From NCBI RefSeq assembly GCF_014651875.1, contig NZ_BMXS01000011.1:62699-126698 (forward strand): a stretch of DNA of 64,000 bases, written 5' to 3'. The notes beneath the pieces were generated by a model. The model saw only the letters and a program-made list of their open reading frames with translations, did not search any database and was not told the origin of the DNA. Positions 37,007 through 45,691 of the stretch are shown here, piece after piece. The position numbers and the translations under genes were made by a program. Source of the stretch: Litchfieldella qijiaojingensis (lineage in GTDB: Bacteria; Pseudomonadota; Gammaproteobacteria; Pseudomonadales; Halomonadaceae). The stretch's first letter is position 1. Every line of letters begins with the position of its first letter.

Positions 37007-37452
37007 GAGAAGGATTCCAGGGCGAAATCCAGCACGCGGGTCTTGCCCAGCCATACCTTGCCGAGATAGACGCCGGGCTCGACTTCGCGGATCTCGTCGC
37101 GCACCGCCCTGAAGAAGAAGGAGGTGCGGGAGTAATCGATGACAATGGTTTCCTTGCCATCCATCCAGCTCGGTGCCCGGTAGACCTTGGCCACCACGAA
37201 GCTGAGGCTCAGCGGCGTCACCTTGTTGATCAGCACCCCCGCTGAACCATCCTCGGCGAACATGTCGAAGACCTTGCCCTGCCAGACGAACAGCCGCGCG
37301 AAAGCGGCAAAGGCCCGGGCGAAAGCGCTACCGGTGATGATCGCAGTGCCACGGGTGTCACCATGGGGAATCGTGCCCGGTTCCGCTCGACGGTAGAGTT
37401 CGTCGAGCTGTTCCCGCGTCATTCCCAGCCATTGCTGCACGGTTGCGCTCAT
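36985..37452 (-). CDS. Conserved protein of unknown function in the haem-protein operon
   Basis: A 155-residue soluble protein. Its landmarks are LDELYRRAEPGTIPHGDTRG, LFVWQGKVFDMF, ETIVIDYSRTSFFFRAVRDE and the terminal PGVYLGKVWLGKTRVLDFAL. I have a general impression of similar stand-alone proteins in other bacteria but cannot name the family. It lies 27 bases after the catalase-like lipoprotein gene on the same strand and is therefore the third gene of the alpha-dioxygenase operon. The conserved Tyr-Leu-Gly-Lys end and the absence of cysteines argue against a metal site of the usual kind. Confidence 0.7.
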   Translation of the reverse strand: MSATVQQWLGMTREQLDELYRRAEPGTIPHGDTRGTAIITGSAFARAFAAFARLFVWQGKVFDMFAEDGSAGVLINKVTPLSLSFVVAKVYRAPSWMDGKETIVIDYSRTSFFFRAVRDEIREVEPGVYLGKVWLGKTRVLDFALESFSQPSSSG

Positions 37453-37479
37453 CGCTATTGCCTCCGTCAGGGTTGCCGG

Positions 37480-38589
37480 TCAGGGGCCATCGGGCGTTGC
37501 CGACAGTGTTGCATCGTGGGAAGTGCGAAACTCGCCAACCTCCTGGTAGAGGCCGCGGCGCACCCGGTTGATGCCGCCCAGAGGGCGGTGTGCGGGATGG
37601 GTGTTCCAAGGATTGAAGGCCATGCCTTCGCAGTGACTGAGGGCTTGCGGGGCGGTAACGTCCTGACGCGGTAATGTCAGGCGTGCCACTTCCTCGAAGG
37701 GTGAGTCTTCCTCATCCCAGGTCACCGACGCATCCTCGATGGGCATGCTGTCGGGGTCGGTCTGGAACTGAACCATGAACGACAGGCAGGCTTCGCCCGT
37801 GCGCAGGTTCTCAGCCATCGTATGGCGCAGATAGTGCGGATCGTCACCATCGGGTCCCTCGGTGTCTCGATCCTGCGGGGTATCGTCGGGGCATGGACGT
37901 ACCGAATATTTCACCGCGACGGACTCATCCTCACCGTAGCGATAAGGGGTGGTGCTCCAGTAGCGGATGGCCAGCAGACTATCGGGCTGGCTGCGGGCTT
38001 GCCAGGCAATCCATAGCGACTTCAGGTGGGGATCCAACGGATTGAGGAAGTACCACCACAGACGATCATCGGCCACTGCCGAGACGAAGGCATGGAAGTC
38101 TTCCGGCGTGCCGGCAAACAATCTGGGATGACTGTTGAGCAGGAAGTCCTGGTGCCCGGCCGTGCCGTCGACGCTGGAGGCACCGTCCACATCGAACAGT
38201 CGGATCGTCAGGCCACGCAGATCCTTTTCCCGATCGTCCTGGGCAGTGGCATTGGCGAACCTAAGTATGGCCTGGTATTCGTTTGGCTCGGCGAAGATTC
38301 CCTGGGCCAGACGCTCATCCAGCCCCAGGACACGGAAGGTGGCGACGGGGCAGGCCAGGGTCTTGGGCTGATTGAAGCGCGGGATGGGCTGCTGCGGGTG
38401 CTCGCTATGATGCTCACGAGCGATCTCGAGAATCCGCCGGGTCATTTCCGCTTCGAACAGGGATTCCTCGGGGGAAACTCGCTCCTCGCCGAGCCCGAGG
38501 TCAGGGGAGTTGTCGCACCCCCCCAACAGCGTCAGCCATAGGACCATCGGTAGTACTCCGCTGGCGCGGCTACTCCACAAAGGCCTCAT
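37480..38589 (-). CDS. Catalase-like haem lipoprotein without distal histidine
   Basis: A 369-residue protein of the short catalase-like family (y4iL-like), far shorter than classical catalases. A lipoprotein signal (LWLTLLGGC, Cys25) predicts membrane anchoring. Family blocks include LRFANATAQ, the TAGHQDFLLNSHPRLF segment, MPIEDASVTW and the end FNPWNTHPAHRPLGGINRVR, with Tyr348 as candidate proximal haem ligand. At the usual distal HAKG motif it reads NQPKT, so the catalytic His appears to be Gln74 (eye alignment). The ATG at 38589 lies inside the 3' end of the alpha-dioxygenase-like gene (20-base overlap). Peroxide isomerisation is more likely than classic catalase activity, by inference. 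Confidence 0.82.
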   Translation of the reverse strand: MRPLWSSRASGVLPMVLWLTLLGGCDNSPDLGLGEERVSPEESLFEAEMTRRILEIAREHHSEHPQQPIPRFNQPKTLACPVATFRVLGLDERLAQGIFAEPNEYQAILRFANATAQDDREKDLRGLTIRLFDVDGASSVDGTAGHQDFLLNSHPRLFAGTPEDFHAFVSAVADDRLWWYFLNPLDPHLKSLWIAWQARSQPDSLLAIRYWSTTPYRYGEDESVAVKYSVRPCPDDTPQDRDTEGPDGDDPHYLRHTMAENLRTGEACLSFMVQFQTDPDSMPIEDASVTWDEEDSPFEEVARLTLPRQDVTAPQALSHCEGMAFNPWNTHPAHRPLGGINRVRRGLYQEVGEFRTSHDATLSATPDGP

Positions 38590-41500
38590 CGTTCTCCGCT
38601 CCTGGCCGTGGGACCCAGTCCAACGAATAGTAGTCACCACGATCCCGCGCCCAGGGGTCGAAGACGTTGACCACGGACTCAAGTTCCTCGGCGAGTTCCG
38701 GCACGCTGCGTTGCAGCACACGCTTCATCGGCGACACTGGCTGGCGATGCCCATTGGGCATGCCGGTTTCCATCACCACACCGTCGGGACCGTTATTCAT
38801 CACCCAGTCATGTCCGAGTTGAGTATAGAACTCGGGACGGAAGCTGGAGGTGAAGAAACGATCACTGAACAGTCGACGTGAAGCGTTGAGGATGAAGACC
38901 ACGAACTGTGTCTCGGAGATGGCAAAGCCATGCGGCCGTACCGGCTCCGCTAGCCAGCCGACCACGGCATCCACATCCTCGACGTTGTCCACCAGCGTGC
39001 CATCGGGATGGCCCAGGCAGTCGTTGGGGTAGTTGCCCTCGGCGTCACGATAGGCATGGGAAATCACCAGGCTGGCGTCGCAGACGTGCTGGCCGTAGAT
39101 CTCGCGCATGCGTTCCGCCATCTTCTCCTGACGTTGGCGCTCGGGGGAATCCTCCGGCAAGGAGGAGTCGACGAAGTCGTCGAAGCTGGTCAGATGCTTG
39201 AGCCCGTATTGGCGACGGAATTCGTTGAAGCGCGGAACGCCGCGTTCTCGATCGCGAATGATGTCGAGTGCCGCGATATCCAGCTTGCCGGAATCGGAGC
39301 CCAGATGCCCCATCGCCAGGTTCTGCAGGAACTGGCCGTGGTTGCCCAACGTCAGCAGACCCAGGCGCTGGCGGCCCATGCTCAGGGCCCAGTCGGCCAG
39401 CCCTTCTTGGCGCAGCAGGTCGCTGGCGCCGACTCGGAATCCCTCCAAGGCCGGTACCTTCTTGTGTATCCGGTCGGGGGTCTCGATATCACGCACCTCG
39501 AGCAGGTCGGGGACCAGCGGGTGGAGGCGATAGACGGTGATGAACTCCTCGGGGAAGTTGAAGGGCGAGCCGAAGTGATTGGTGCCGCCGTTGATATGCT
39601 CCGGGTTGTCCAGCGACCAGATGTCCTCGCGCTGGCCGGTCAGTTTGGCGAACACCGAAGCATCCTCGTAACGCTGGCTGCCTAGACCGAAGATGCCCGG
39701 ACCGGCCGCGAGCACCGAGTACCAGGCATTGGCGTGACGTTCGTCGTCGGAGGCGCGCAACCGGTCGAGCACGCGCGAGAGGGCGTTCTCGACGAAAGGA
39801 TGTTCTTCGAAGAGCCCACGCCAGTTGGAGTTCATGCCGCGATACAACGGCTCGTCGTAGAGCAGTTGTGGGGTCCACTCGATAGTGTGGATCTTGGCGA
39901 TCATCGCCGAGACCACCAGACGTGCAGCCTCGAACAGCTCGTCGTCGGTGACGTCCGCGTAGCGAATCACCCGATCCGGCTCGGCCGGGTCACGCAGGCC
40001 GGAGTCCGCCTCCGGCGTGGCGGCAGCCTGCTCGCGGAAAGCCTCGACGAAGGCGTTGTGCTCGCGGGCGAAGACGTTGTGGTAGAAGGCTACGCCGACG
40101 GTCCAGTTATCGGGGAAGGCAGTGGCCGCCTGATTGGACCAGACGGGATGGATCCGGTCGCATGCTTCTTCCTCGGAGGCGTGTTCGCAACTCGTTGAGA
40201 AACGGGGCAGATAGACTTGTCCAGTGGCCTCGTCAGTCCCTGGTAGCGGGGTGAGCAGCAGGCGAGCGGGATCGTCGGGATCGCGCTTGACGCGTGAGGC
40301 GCTGACCTCGTCGTAACCATAGAGCTGGGAGGCATCCCACCAGGCGGTGACGGTATTGCGGAAGGTGCGATGGGCACGCTGTTGGTAGGCCTTGTCTTGA
40401 TGCTCGAAGGACTTGGCTGGCGCTTGTTGCGCCACCAGGCTGCGCTGGAAGGCATCATCAGGGCGGCAGCCGAGCTTGGCTGCCTCCTCGCGGGAGAGGT
40501 CGCACCCTGCCGGGTGCAAGCCGGAGCGGTCGTTTTCGCCTTCCACGAGGTGGGAAAACCAGTCGTGGGTCATGAACTGGATCCAGAACGCCGCCAGCAC
40601 ATTGAAGAAGGGCGCCTTGTGGTAGTCGCAATGCGCGTCAGGCGAATGGTCGGGTAGCCCCCGTCCCTGGTTGCAGCGGTCCGGCTGCGTCTGCTCGCGC
40701 GTGAACAGTAGACGGCTGATGCGCTGGGGATCCGGCGTCATCAGATCGAGACGATCGCCGTGGCGAGCGCGGGTCAGCTCGCTGTGCCCTTCGTCGGGGA
40801 AGGTCTCATCGAATTCGACGTTGCGGGCGAACAGGGTGCCGGTCGAACCCATCAGTGGATTGCGCAGGTCGTTGCAGATGCCGGTCAGGGTGCGGTGGCG
40901 AATCAGCTCGCCCTGGCAGAGCTGCTCACCCTCGCCGCCCACCGCTTGGTAATCGGGATGATCCGGCGGCAACCGCATGGCATACCAGCGGGTCAGGGTG
41001 GTGCCAGGCTGGCCGTCGCGGCCTTGGATATACTCGCGATAGGTGTAGTTGTCGAACAGGTTGAACTTGATCAACTCGACCCGTTGGTATTCCAGATCCA
41101 GCAGGGCGCCATCGATACCGCGGTCGTTGGGGTTGAGGTGCACGCGCTCGCCGAGCCCGCCGACCAGGGAGCGAATCCAGCCATCGTCGTAGTTGGCGTT
41201 GCGCGAGGCGCCATCGCCGGTGGCCCAATAGGTTTGCCAGTCCACCCAGGGGGAGTCGCGGCGATGTGCTTCCAGGGCACGCTGTCCGCCACGGCAATGG
41301 GCGGTGTCGCGCTGTACCTTGCCGAGAAAACGGTCGGCCCGGTCGTCTGGAACGTCCCGCAGGCCGCCGGCCACCATGCGCTTGCAGGCACGCAACGACG
41401 CCCAGGTCTCCAGCCAGGTGGGCTTGTCGGCTTCGGGATGGGGCGAGGTGTCCTGCGCGTTGACCAGCGTCGCGCCGGATGCCGACAGAAGTGCCAGCAT

Positions 41501-41596
41501 GGCCGCCAGCGTGAGATGGCGCCAACCATGGTGGACAAGTGAGCGGGAAGGGTGCCCGGAAGCGGGGCGTGTGGCGTCCTTAAGCGAAGCTGACAT
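38570..41596 (-). CDS. Secreted fatty-acid alpha-dioxygenase-like haem protein
   Basis: A 1008-residue member of the animal haem peroxidase superfamily, closest in pattern to plant pathogen-inducible alpha-dioxygenases (PIOX), which make 2-hydroperoxy fatty acids. A signal peptide ends near VNAQD (residue 48). The distal pair is Gln340/His344 in WIQFMTHDW. FAREHN is present, and IAKIHTIEWTPQLL and RDRERGVPRFNEFRR match plant enzymes closely. VYRLHPLVP supplies the radical Tyr689 and proximal His692. GFAISETQF and SRRLFSDRFFT complete the C-terminal family blocks. It is longer than plant enzymes, with an N-terminal extension and insertions rich in cysteine (for example Cys101, Cys227, Cys241, Cys365). 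It is first in a leftward three-gene operon. Confidence 0.88.
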   Translation of the reverse strand: MSASLKDATRPASGHPSRSLVHHGWRHLTLAAMLALLSASGATLVNAQDTSPHPEADKPTWLETWASLRACKRMVAGGLRDVPDDRADRFLGKVQRDTAHCRGGQRALEAHRRDSPWVDWQTYWATGDGASRNANYDDGWIRSLVGGLGERVHLNPNDRGIDGALLDLEYQRVELIKFNLFDNYTYREYIQGRDGQPGTTLTRWYAMRLPPDHPDYQAVGGEGEQLCQGELIRHRTLTGICNDLRNPLMGSTGTLFARNVEFDETFPDEGHSELTRARHGDRLDLMTPDPQRISRLLFTREQTQPDRCNQGRGLPDHSPDAHCDYHKAPFFNVLAAFWIQFMTHDWFSHLVEGENDRSGLHPAGCDLSREEAAKLGCRPDDAFQRSLVAQQAPAKSFEHQDKAYQQRAHRTFRNTVTAWWDASQLYGYDEVSASRVKRDPDDPARLLLTPLPGTDEATGQVYLPRFSTSCEHASEEEACDRIHPVWSNQAATAFPDNWTVGVAFYHNVFAREHNAFVEAFREQAAATPEADSGLRDPAEPDRVIRYADVTDDELFEAARLVVSAMIAKIHTIEWTPQLLYDEPLYRGMNSNWRGLFEEHPFVENALSRVLDRLRASDDERHANAWYSVLAAGPGIFGLGSQRYEDASVFAKLTGQREDIWSLDNPEHINGGTNHFGSPFNFPEEFITVYRLHPLVPDLLEVRDIETPDRIHKKVPALEGFRVGASDLLRQEGLADWALSMGRQRLGLLTLGNHGQFLQNLAMGHLGSDSGKLDIAALDIIRDRERGVPRFNEFRRQYGLKHLTSFDDFVDSSLPEDSPERQRQEKMAERMREIYGQHVCDASLVISHAYRDAEGNYPNDCLGHPDGTLVDNVEDVDAVVGWLAEPVRPHGFAISETQFVVFILNASRRLFSDRFFTSSFRPEFYTQLGHDWVMNNGPDGVVMETGMPNGHRQPVSPMKRVLQRSVPELAEELESVVNVFDPWARDRGDYYSLDWVPRPGAENDEAFVE

Positions 41597-41665
41597 GCCG
41601 ACTGACCTCCCTGCGAAGCGTCCCGAGGCGCGGAGCCCCGTGGCCCGGCGATGAAACGTTGGAAA

Positions 41666-41671
41666 AGTATA
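41666..41671 (-). promoter_or_regulatory. Candidate -10 element for the alpha-dioxygenase operon
   Basis: TATACT on the minus strand, 70 bases before the start codon, within the 182-base divergent spacer 41597-41778. The -35 region is weak, so an activator may be needed. No clear palindrome was seen in the spacer. Confidence 0.3.
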
Positions 41672-41778
41672 GTCAACGATTTTCTTACGCTGCCATGCCG
41701 AAGTCTGACTAGACTCCTAGGGACAGTGGATGACGGACCGGCGGTGCCATCCTGGTATTGTCGGCTAAGGATGGAGCT

Positions 41779-43050
41779 ATGAAAGCTCAGGCGGCGCTCA
41801 ATGTGGTCATGGAAGTCCGGCCCGGGCACGAGGCCACACTGCGGTCGTTGCTCGAGCGGATGCGCCAGGATCCCGGCGGCAACGACATCCTACCCTTCGA
41901 ACGACTCGATACGGTTCATTTCGCCCGCTGGGTATTGCTGCCTGAAGCTCATCGCCGGGCGCGTCGACATTGCCCCGCCCAACTGGTGCTGACCGCCAAC
42001 CTGGATGGTGAACTCGATGGTCATCTCGCCGAGTTGGTCGATGTCGGTGGTGAGGGCTTGAGGGAGTTGCTCGGCCATTGTCGCGACTTTCCGGAGGATG
42101 CGGGAGACGAGCAGATACGCCGCTATCTTGCCGACAATCAACATCGGGTGGGGGCCTTCTATGTCAATACTCTGGGCCGCAGCCTGGCCCAGGTGCGTCT
42201 GGAAGCGCGTCTTCACGATACCTTGCAACGTCACCTGGATGACGGGGAGTGGGGAAAGCGTTCCGCCACGGCCATTCGTCAGGCGCTGATCGATTTCGTC
42301 GCTGCGGATGACGACCTTCGCGACGCGCTGACACCTGCCAATGGGCCTGGGCGCTGGCGCTGGTTGCAGGGCTGGTTGTTATTGGGAGGCATTGCGCTTA
42401 TCGGTCTGATTCTGGCTGTGCTGTTGTGGCCGCTGACATTGCTGGCGTTAGTCCTGCTGCGTCTTCATGAGTTGGGCAATGCGCCTCACAACCGCCGCCC
42501 GCGCGACGAGCATGTGCGTGTCCTCGAGGCCGACGAGGACCGTGGTGTGCACAACCAGTTGTCGGCCGTGGGGTATATCCAGCCTGGCCCCTTCCGCCGC
42601 GTGCTGTTACATATCGCCCTGTGGCTGTTGCAGCTCGCCGTATCGTGGGTCTTCTATCGCGGCAAGCTCGCTGAGATCGATACCATTCATTTTGCGCGCT
42701 GGGTGATCATCGATCAGGGTTCGCGGGTGTATTTCTTCAGTAATTTCGACGGCAGTCCGGAGAGCTACCAGGACGATTTCATCGAGCGCGTGGCCTTCGG
42801 TCTCAACCTGGTGTTCAGCAACGGTTTGGGCTGGCCGCGCACGAATTTCCTGGTGTTCGGCGGCGCCAATGACGAGCAGGCCTTCAAGGCCTACTACCGC
42901 GATCACCAGATTCCTACCGCGGTGTGGTACCACGCACCTGCCTACACCGGACTGACGGCGGTCAACCTGGCCAACAACGCGGCCATTCGTGCCGGCCTGT
43001 CGGGTTCCATGGACGAGGCGCAGTGTCGCGCCTGGCTGCAACGGTTCTGA
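41779..43050 (+). CDS. Membrane protein with duplicated HFARWV domain, haem-protein cluster
   Basis: A 423-residue protein of no named family. Two similar soluble parts surround two hydrophobic segments. The motif LDTVHFARWVLLPEA occurs near residue 43 and IDTIHFARWVIIDQGSRVYF near residue 304, followed by FFSNFDGSPESYQDDFIE. A membrane region spans about 193-228 and a second about 275-293. The repeated His-Phe-Ala-Arg unit before paired strands resembles a ferredoxin-like alpha+beta barrel, the fold also used by DyP peroxidases; this is inference. It is divergent from the alpha-dioxygenase operon and lies four bases before the DyP-catalase fusion gene. The ATG at 41779 follows AAGGATGGAG. 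Confidence 0.75.
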   Translation: MKAQAALNVVMEVRPGHEATLRSLLERMRQDPGGNDILPFERLDTVHFARWVLLPEAHRRARRHCPAQLVLTANLDGELDGHLAELVDVGGEGLRELLGHCRDFPEDAGDEQIRRYLADNQHRVGAFYVNTLGRSLAQVRLEARLHDTLQRHLDDGEWGKRSATAIRQALIDFVAADDDLRDALTPANGPGRWRWLQGWLLLGGIALIGLILAVLLWPLTLLALVLLRLHELGNAPHNRRPRDEHVRVLEADEDRGVHNQLSAVGYIQPGPFRRVLLHIALWLLQLAVSWVFYRGKLAEIDTIHFARWVIIDQGSRVYFFSNFDGSPESYQDDFIERVAFGLNLVFSNGLGWPRTNFLVFGGANDEQAFKAYYRDHQIPTAVWYHAPAYTGLTAVNLANNAAIRAGLSGSMDEAQCRAWLQRF

Positions 43051-43054
43051 TGCC

Positions 43055-45691
43055 ATGCCCGCACTCAACACCCAACTCGAACTCGACGACATCCAAGGCA
43101 TCGTGCTCAGTGGCTACGGCGAACTGCCCCAGGCCAGCTTCCTGATGCTGGCCTTCGGCGATCCCGAGGCTGCCCGACGCTGGCTGGGCAAGACGTTGGA
43201 AAGGATCGATAGCGCCGCAGCGGGACGGCCTCAAGGCGGAAGCCGCCTGCACCTGGCATTTACTTGGCCGGGGTTGGAGCATCTGGAGCTTTCCTGGCAG
43301 GCGCTCAAGGGTTTCTCCCGAGAATTCCGTGAGGGTCAGGCCGGCTCGCCACGACGCAGCCGCATCCTGGGCGATGATGGCGATAGTGCCCCTGAGCGGT
43401 GGCGTTGGGGCGGGCCACACAGCCGTGCGATCCATGCATTGCTGATGTGCTATGCCGCCACGACTGAGGCGCTCGAGACGCTGCTGGCCGAACAGCGACA
43501 AATCCTCACCGAAGCTGGTATCGAGGTGGTGGAGACGCTGGCCAGCCAACCACTGCCTGGGGGGCGGGAGCACTTCGGTTTTCGTGACGGCATCTCACAG
43601 CCCAAGCTGGCCGGGGTCAGCGCGAGCCAGGACAAGCGACACCTGGTGACCCCGGGGGAATTCATCCTCGGTTATCCCAATGCACGTGACCAATACACCA
43701 TGCGCCCGTTGGTCGATCCGATCGAGGATCCCGACGGGTTGCTGCCGGAGGTGATACAGGACAGCGACCTGCGCGACCTGGGACGCAACGGCAGCTATCT
43801 GGTGTTCCGCCAGCTTAGCCAGGACGTTCATGGCTTTTGGTCGTGGCTCGACGAGGTCGCACCTAATCCCGAGGCGCGGCAAGCGCTGGCGGCGAAGATG
43901 GTAGGCCGTTGGCCCGATGGCGAGCCGCTGGTCAAGGCACCACGCCGACCCGCGGGTGATGGCGCCGACAACGATTTCGGTTATCACCATGAGGATGCCG
44001 AGGGCCTCAGGTGTCCCTTCGGCGCGCATATCCGGCGCACCAACCCGCGCGACATGCTGCCGCCAAAGCCCGGCACGGATGACTCCCTGGAGATCAACCG
44101 CCGCCACCGCCTGTTGCGTCGCGGTCGGGCCTACGGGCCGCCGTTGGCAGAGAGCCTGGCCCCCGACGACCTGCTCTCCGCCGGTGACGACGGCCAAGAA
44201 CGTGGGCTGCTGTTCCTGTGCCTGAACGCCGATATCAGCCGACAGTTCGAATTCGTCCAGCAGACCTGGGTCAACAACGCCAACTTTGCCGGCTTGCACG
44301 TCGACAATGACCCGTTGATTGGTGCCCGCGGCGAAGGGCGCGCGACCTTCACCGTCCAGAACGAACCGCTACGCCGCCGTTACCATGATCTGCCACGTTT
44401 CGTGCAGGTACGCGGCGGAGCTTACTTCTTCTTGCCTGGCCTGCGTGCGCTGCGCTATCTAGCGGCTTCTCCGCATCGCTTGACCAACGGCGTCAGCGCG
44501 CCGACCGCGCCGGCTACGCTGCTGCCCGATACCTGGTGGCTACAGGCGGCGCGGAAGTTCAATACGGCCATGGAAGTGGGCATCGGCATCACCCGGCGCT
44601 TCACGCGGCTGCGCAACGTCTTCGACCGCGCCTTCCAGCAACCGGCTTCCGATGCCGTGCAAGCGATCATCCTGCGCCGACGACGCAAGCATGCCATCGA
44701 TGCCGACCTGGCCATCGCCGAAGAGCGGCAGCTGGCGGGGGAAGAGGACGTCACCCAGCGCATCACCGAGCTGATGAGCGCCTTCCTGCTGCGCACCTAC
44801 CGTCACGGTACCGCCGAGCGCGCTGGCAACACCAAGACCTACGGTTTGCTGACCGCCGAATTCGAGGTCCTGGAGCTGCCTGACGACCTGCGCTGCGGCT
44901 TGTTTCGCGAGCCACGCCGCTTCGACGCCTGGGTACGCTTCGGCGGCCCGGGACCGCGGGTGACGCCGGACATCCGCAACAACGGTGTGCTCAGCCTGGG
45001 GGTCAAAGTGACCGGTGTGCCCGGCGAGATGCTGCTTGACGACGAGGAACACACCCAGGACTTCTCGGCCATCAGTGCACCGACCTTCACCACCCCGGAC
45101 GTCTACGAGAATGCCAAGCTGCAGCGCTTGATCGGTGCCGGGCTGCCAGTATGGTACTTCCTCAATCCCTTCGACTCCCACTACCTCGACATGCTGCTGC
45201 AGGGGCTCTACGCCAAGGCCCATGGCAGCCCCTTCGAGGTCAGCTACTGGAGTTGCGTGCCCTACCTCTACGGCAAGGGGCGAGCCTTCAAGTACCGCTT
45301 CGTGCCGCTGCTGGAAAGCCAATCGCAAGTGCCGCTACCGGCCCCGGACAACTACCTGCGGCTGGCCATGCTGCGCACCCTCGCCAAGGTCGAGGAAGTG
45401 GTCTTCGAGATGCGCATCCAGTTCCAGGAAGACCCGGTGACCATGCCTATCGAAGACGCCTCGGTGATTTGGACCTCGCCGGAAATCCCGGTGGCCCGGC
45501 TACGCATCCCGCGCCAGGAATTCGCCATCGCCGAACGCGACCGCCTGGCCCGCGAACTGACCATCAACCCCTGGCACGCGCTCCCCGAACACCGCCCACT
45601 CGGCAACCAGAACCGTGCCCGCAAGCAGATCTACTACGAAACCTCGCGCGTACGGCAGCGTATCAACGGCGAGGAGCATTTCAAGCCCTGA
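43055..45691 (+). CDS. DyP-type peroxidase fused to a catalase-like domain
   Basis: An 878-residue fusion protein without signal peptide. Residues 1-480 form a long-type DyP peroxidase: the GXXDG motif is GFRDG (175-179, catalytic Asp178), the proximal haem ligand is His325 in CPFGAHIRRTNPR, and the distal Arg is probably Arg383 in QERGLLF. Residues ~565-878 form a short catalase-like domain with TQDFSAISAPTF, MPIEDASVIW and NPWHALPEHRPLGNQNRAR. At the distal HAKG site this domain reads NTKTY, so the catalytic His appears to be Asn592. The gene follows the membrane-protein gene by four bases. Two potential haem sites in one chain suggest hand-over of a peroxide product. Confidence 0.88.
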   Translation: MPALNTQLELDDIQGIVLSGYGELPQASFLMLAFGDPEAARRWLGKTLERIDSAAAGRPQGGSRLHLAFTWPGLEHLELSWQALKGFSREFREGQAGSPRRSRILGDDGDSAPERWRWGGPHSRAIHALLMCYAATTEALETLLAEQRQILTEAGIEVVETLASQPLPGGREHFGFRDGISQPKLAGVSASQDKRHLVTPGEFILGYPNARDQYTMRPLVDPIEDPDGLLPEVIQDSDLRDLGRNGSYLVFRQLSQDVHGFWSWLDEVAPNPEARQALAAKMVGRWPDGEPLVKAPRRPAGDGADNDFGYHHEDAEGLRCPFGAHIRRTNPRDMLPPKPGTDDSLEINRRHRLLRRGRAYGPPLAESLAPDDLLSAGDDGQERGLLFLCLNADISRQFEFVQQTWVNNANFAGLHVDNDPLIGARGEGRATFTVQNEPLRRRYHDLPRFVQVRGGAYFFLPGLRALRYLAASPHRLTNGVSAPTAPATLLPDTWWLQAARKFNTAMEVGIGITRRFTRLRNVFDRAFQQPASDAVQAIILRRRRKHAIDADLAIAEERQLAGEEDVTQRITELMSAFLLRTYRHGTAERAGNTKTYGLLTAEFEVLELPDDLRCGLFREPRRFDAWVRFGGPGPRVTPDIRNNGVLSLGVKVTGVPGEMLLDDEEHTQDFSAISAPTFTTPDVYENAKLQRLIGAGLPVWYFLNPFDSHYLDMLLQGLYAKAHGSPFEVSYWSCVPYLYGKGRAFKYRFVPLLESQSQVPLPAPDNYLRLAMLRTLAKVEEVVFEMRIQFQEDPVTMPIEDASVIWTSPEIPVARLRIPRQEFAIAERDRLARELTINPWHALPEHRPLGNQNRARKQIYYETSRVRQRINGEEHFKP

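Noticed and set aside
36985-45691. Haem cluster as a simple catalase/peroxidase detoxification island
   Set aside because: Both catalase-like domains appear to lack the distal His, and the largest protein is an alpha-dioxygenase type fatty-acid oxygenase, which does not fit plain peroxide removal.
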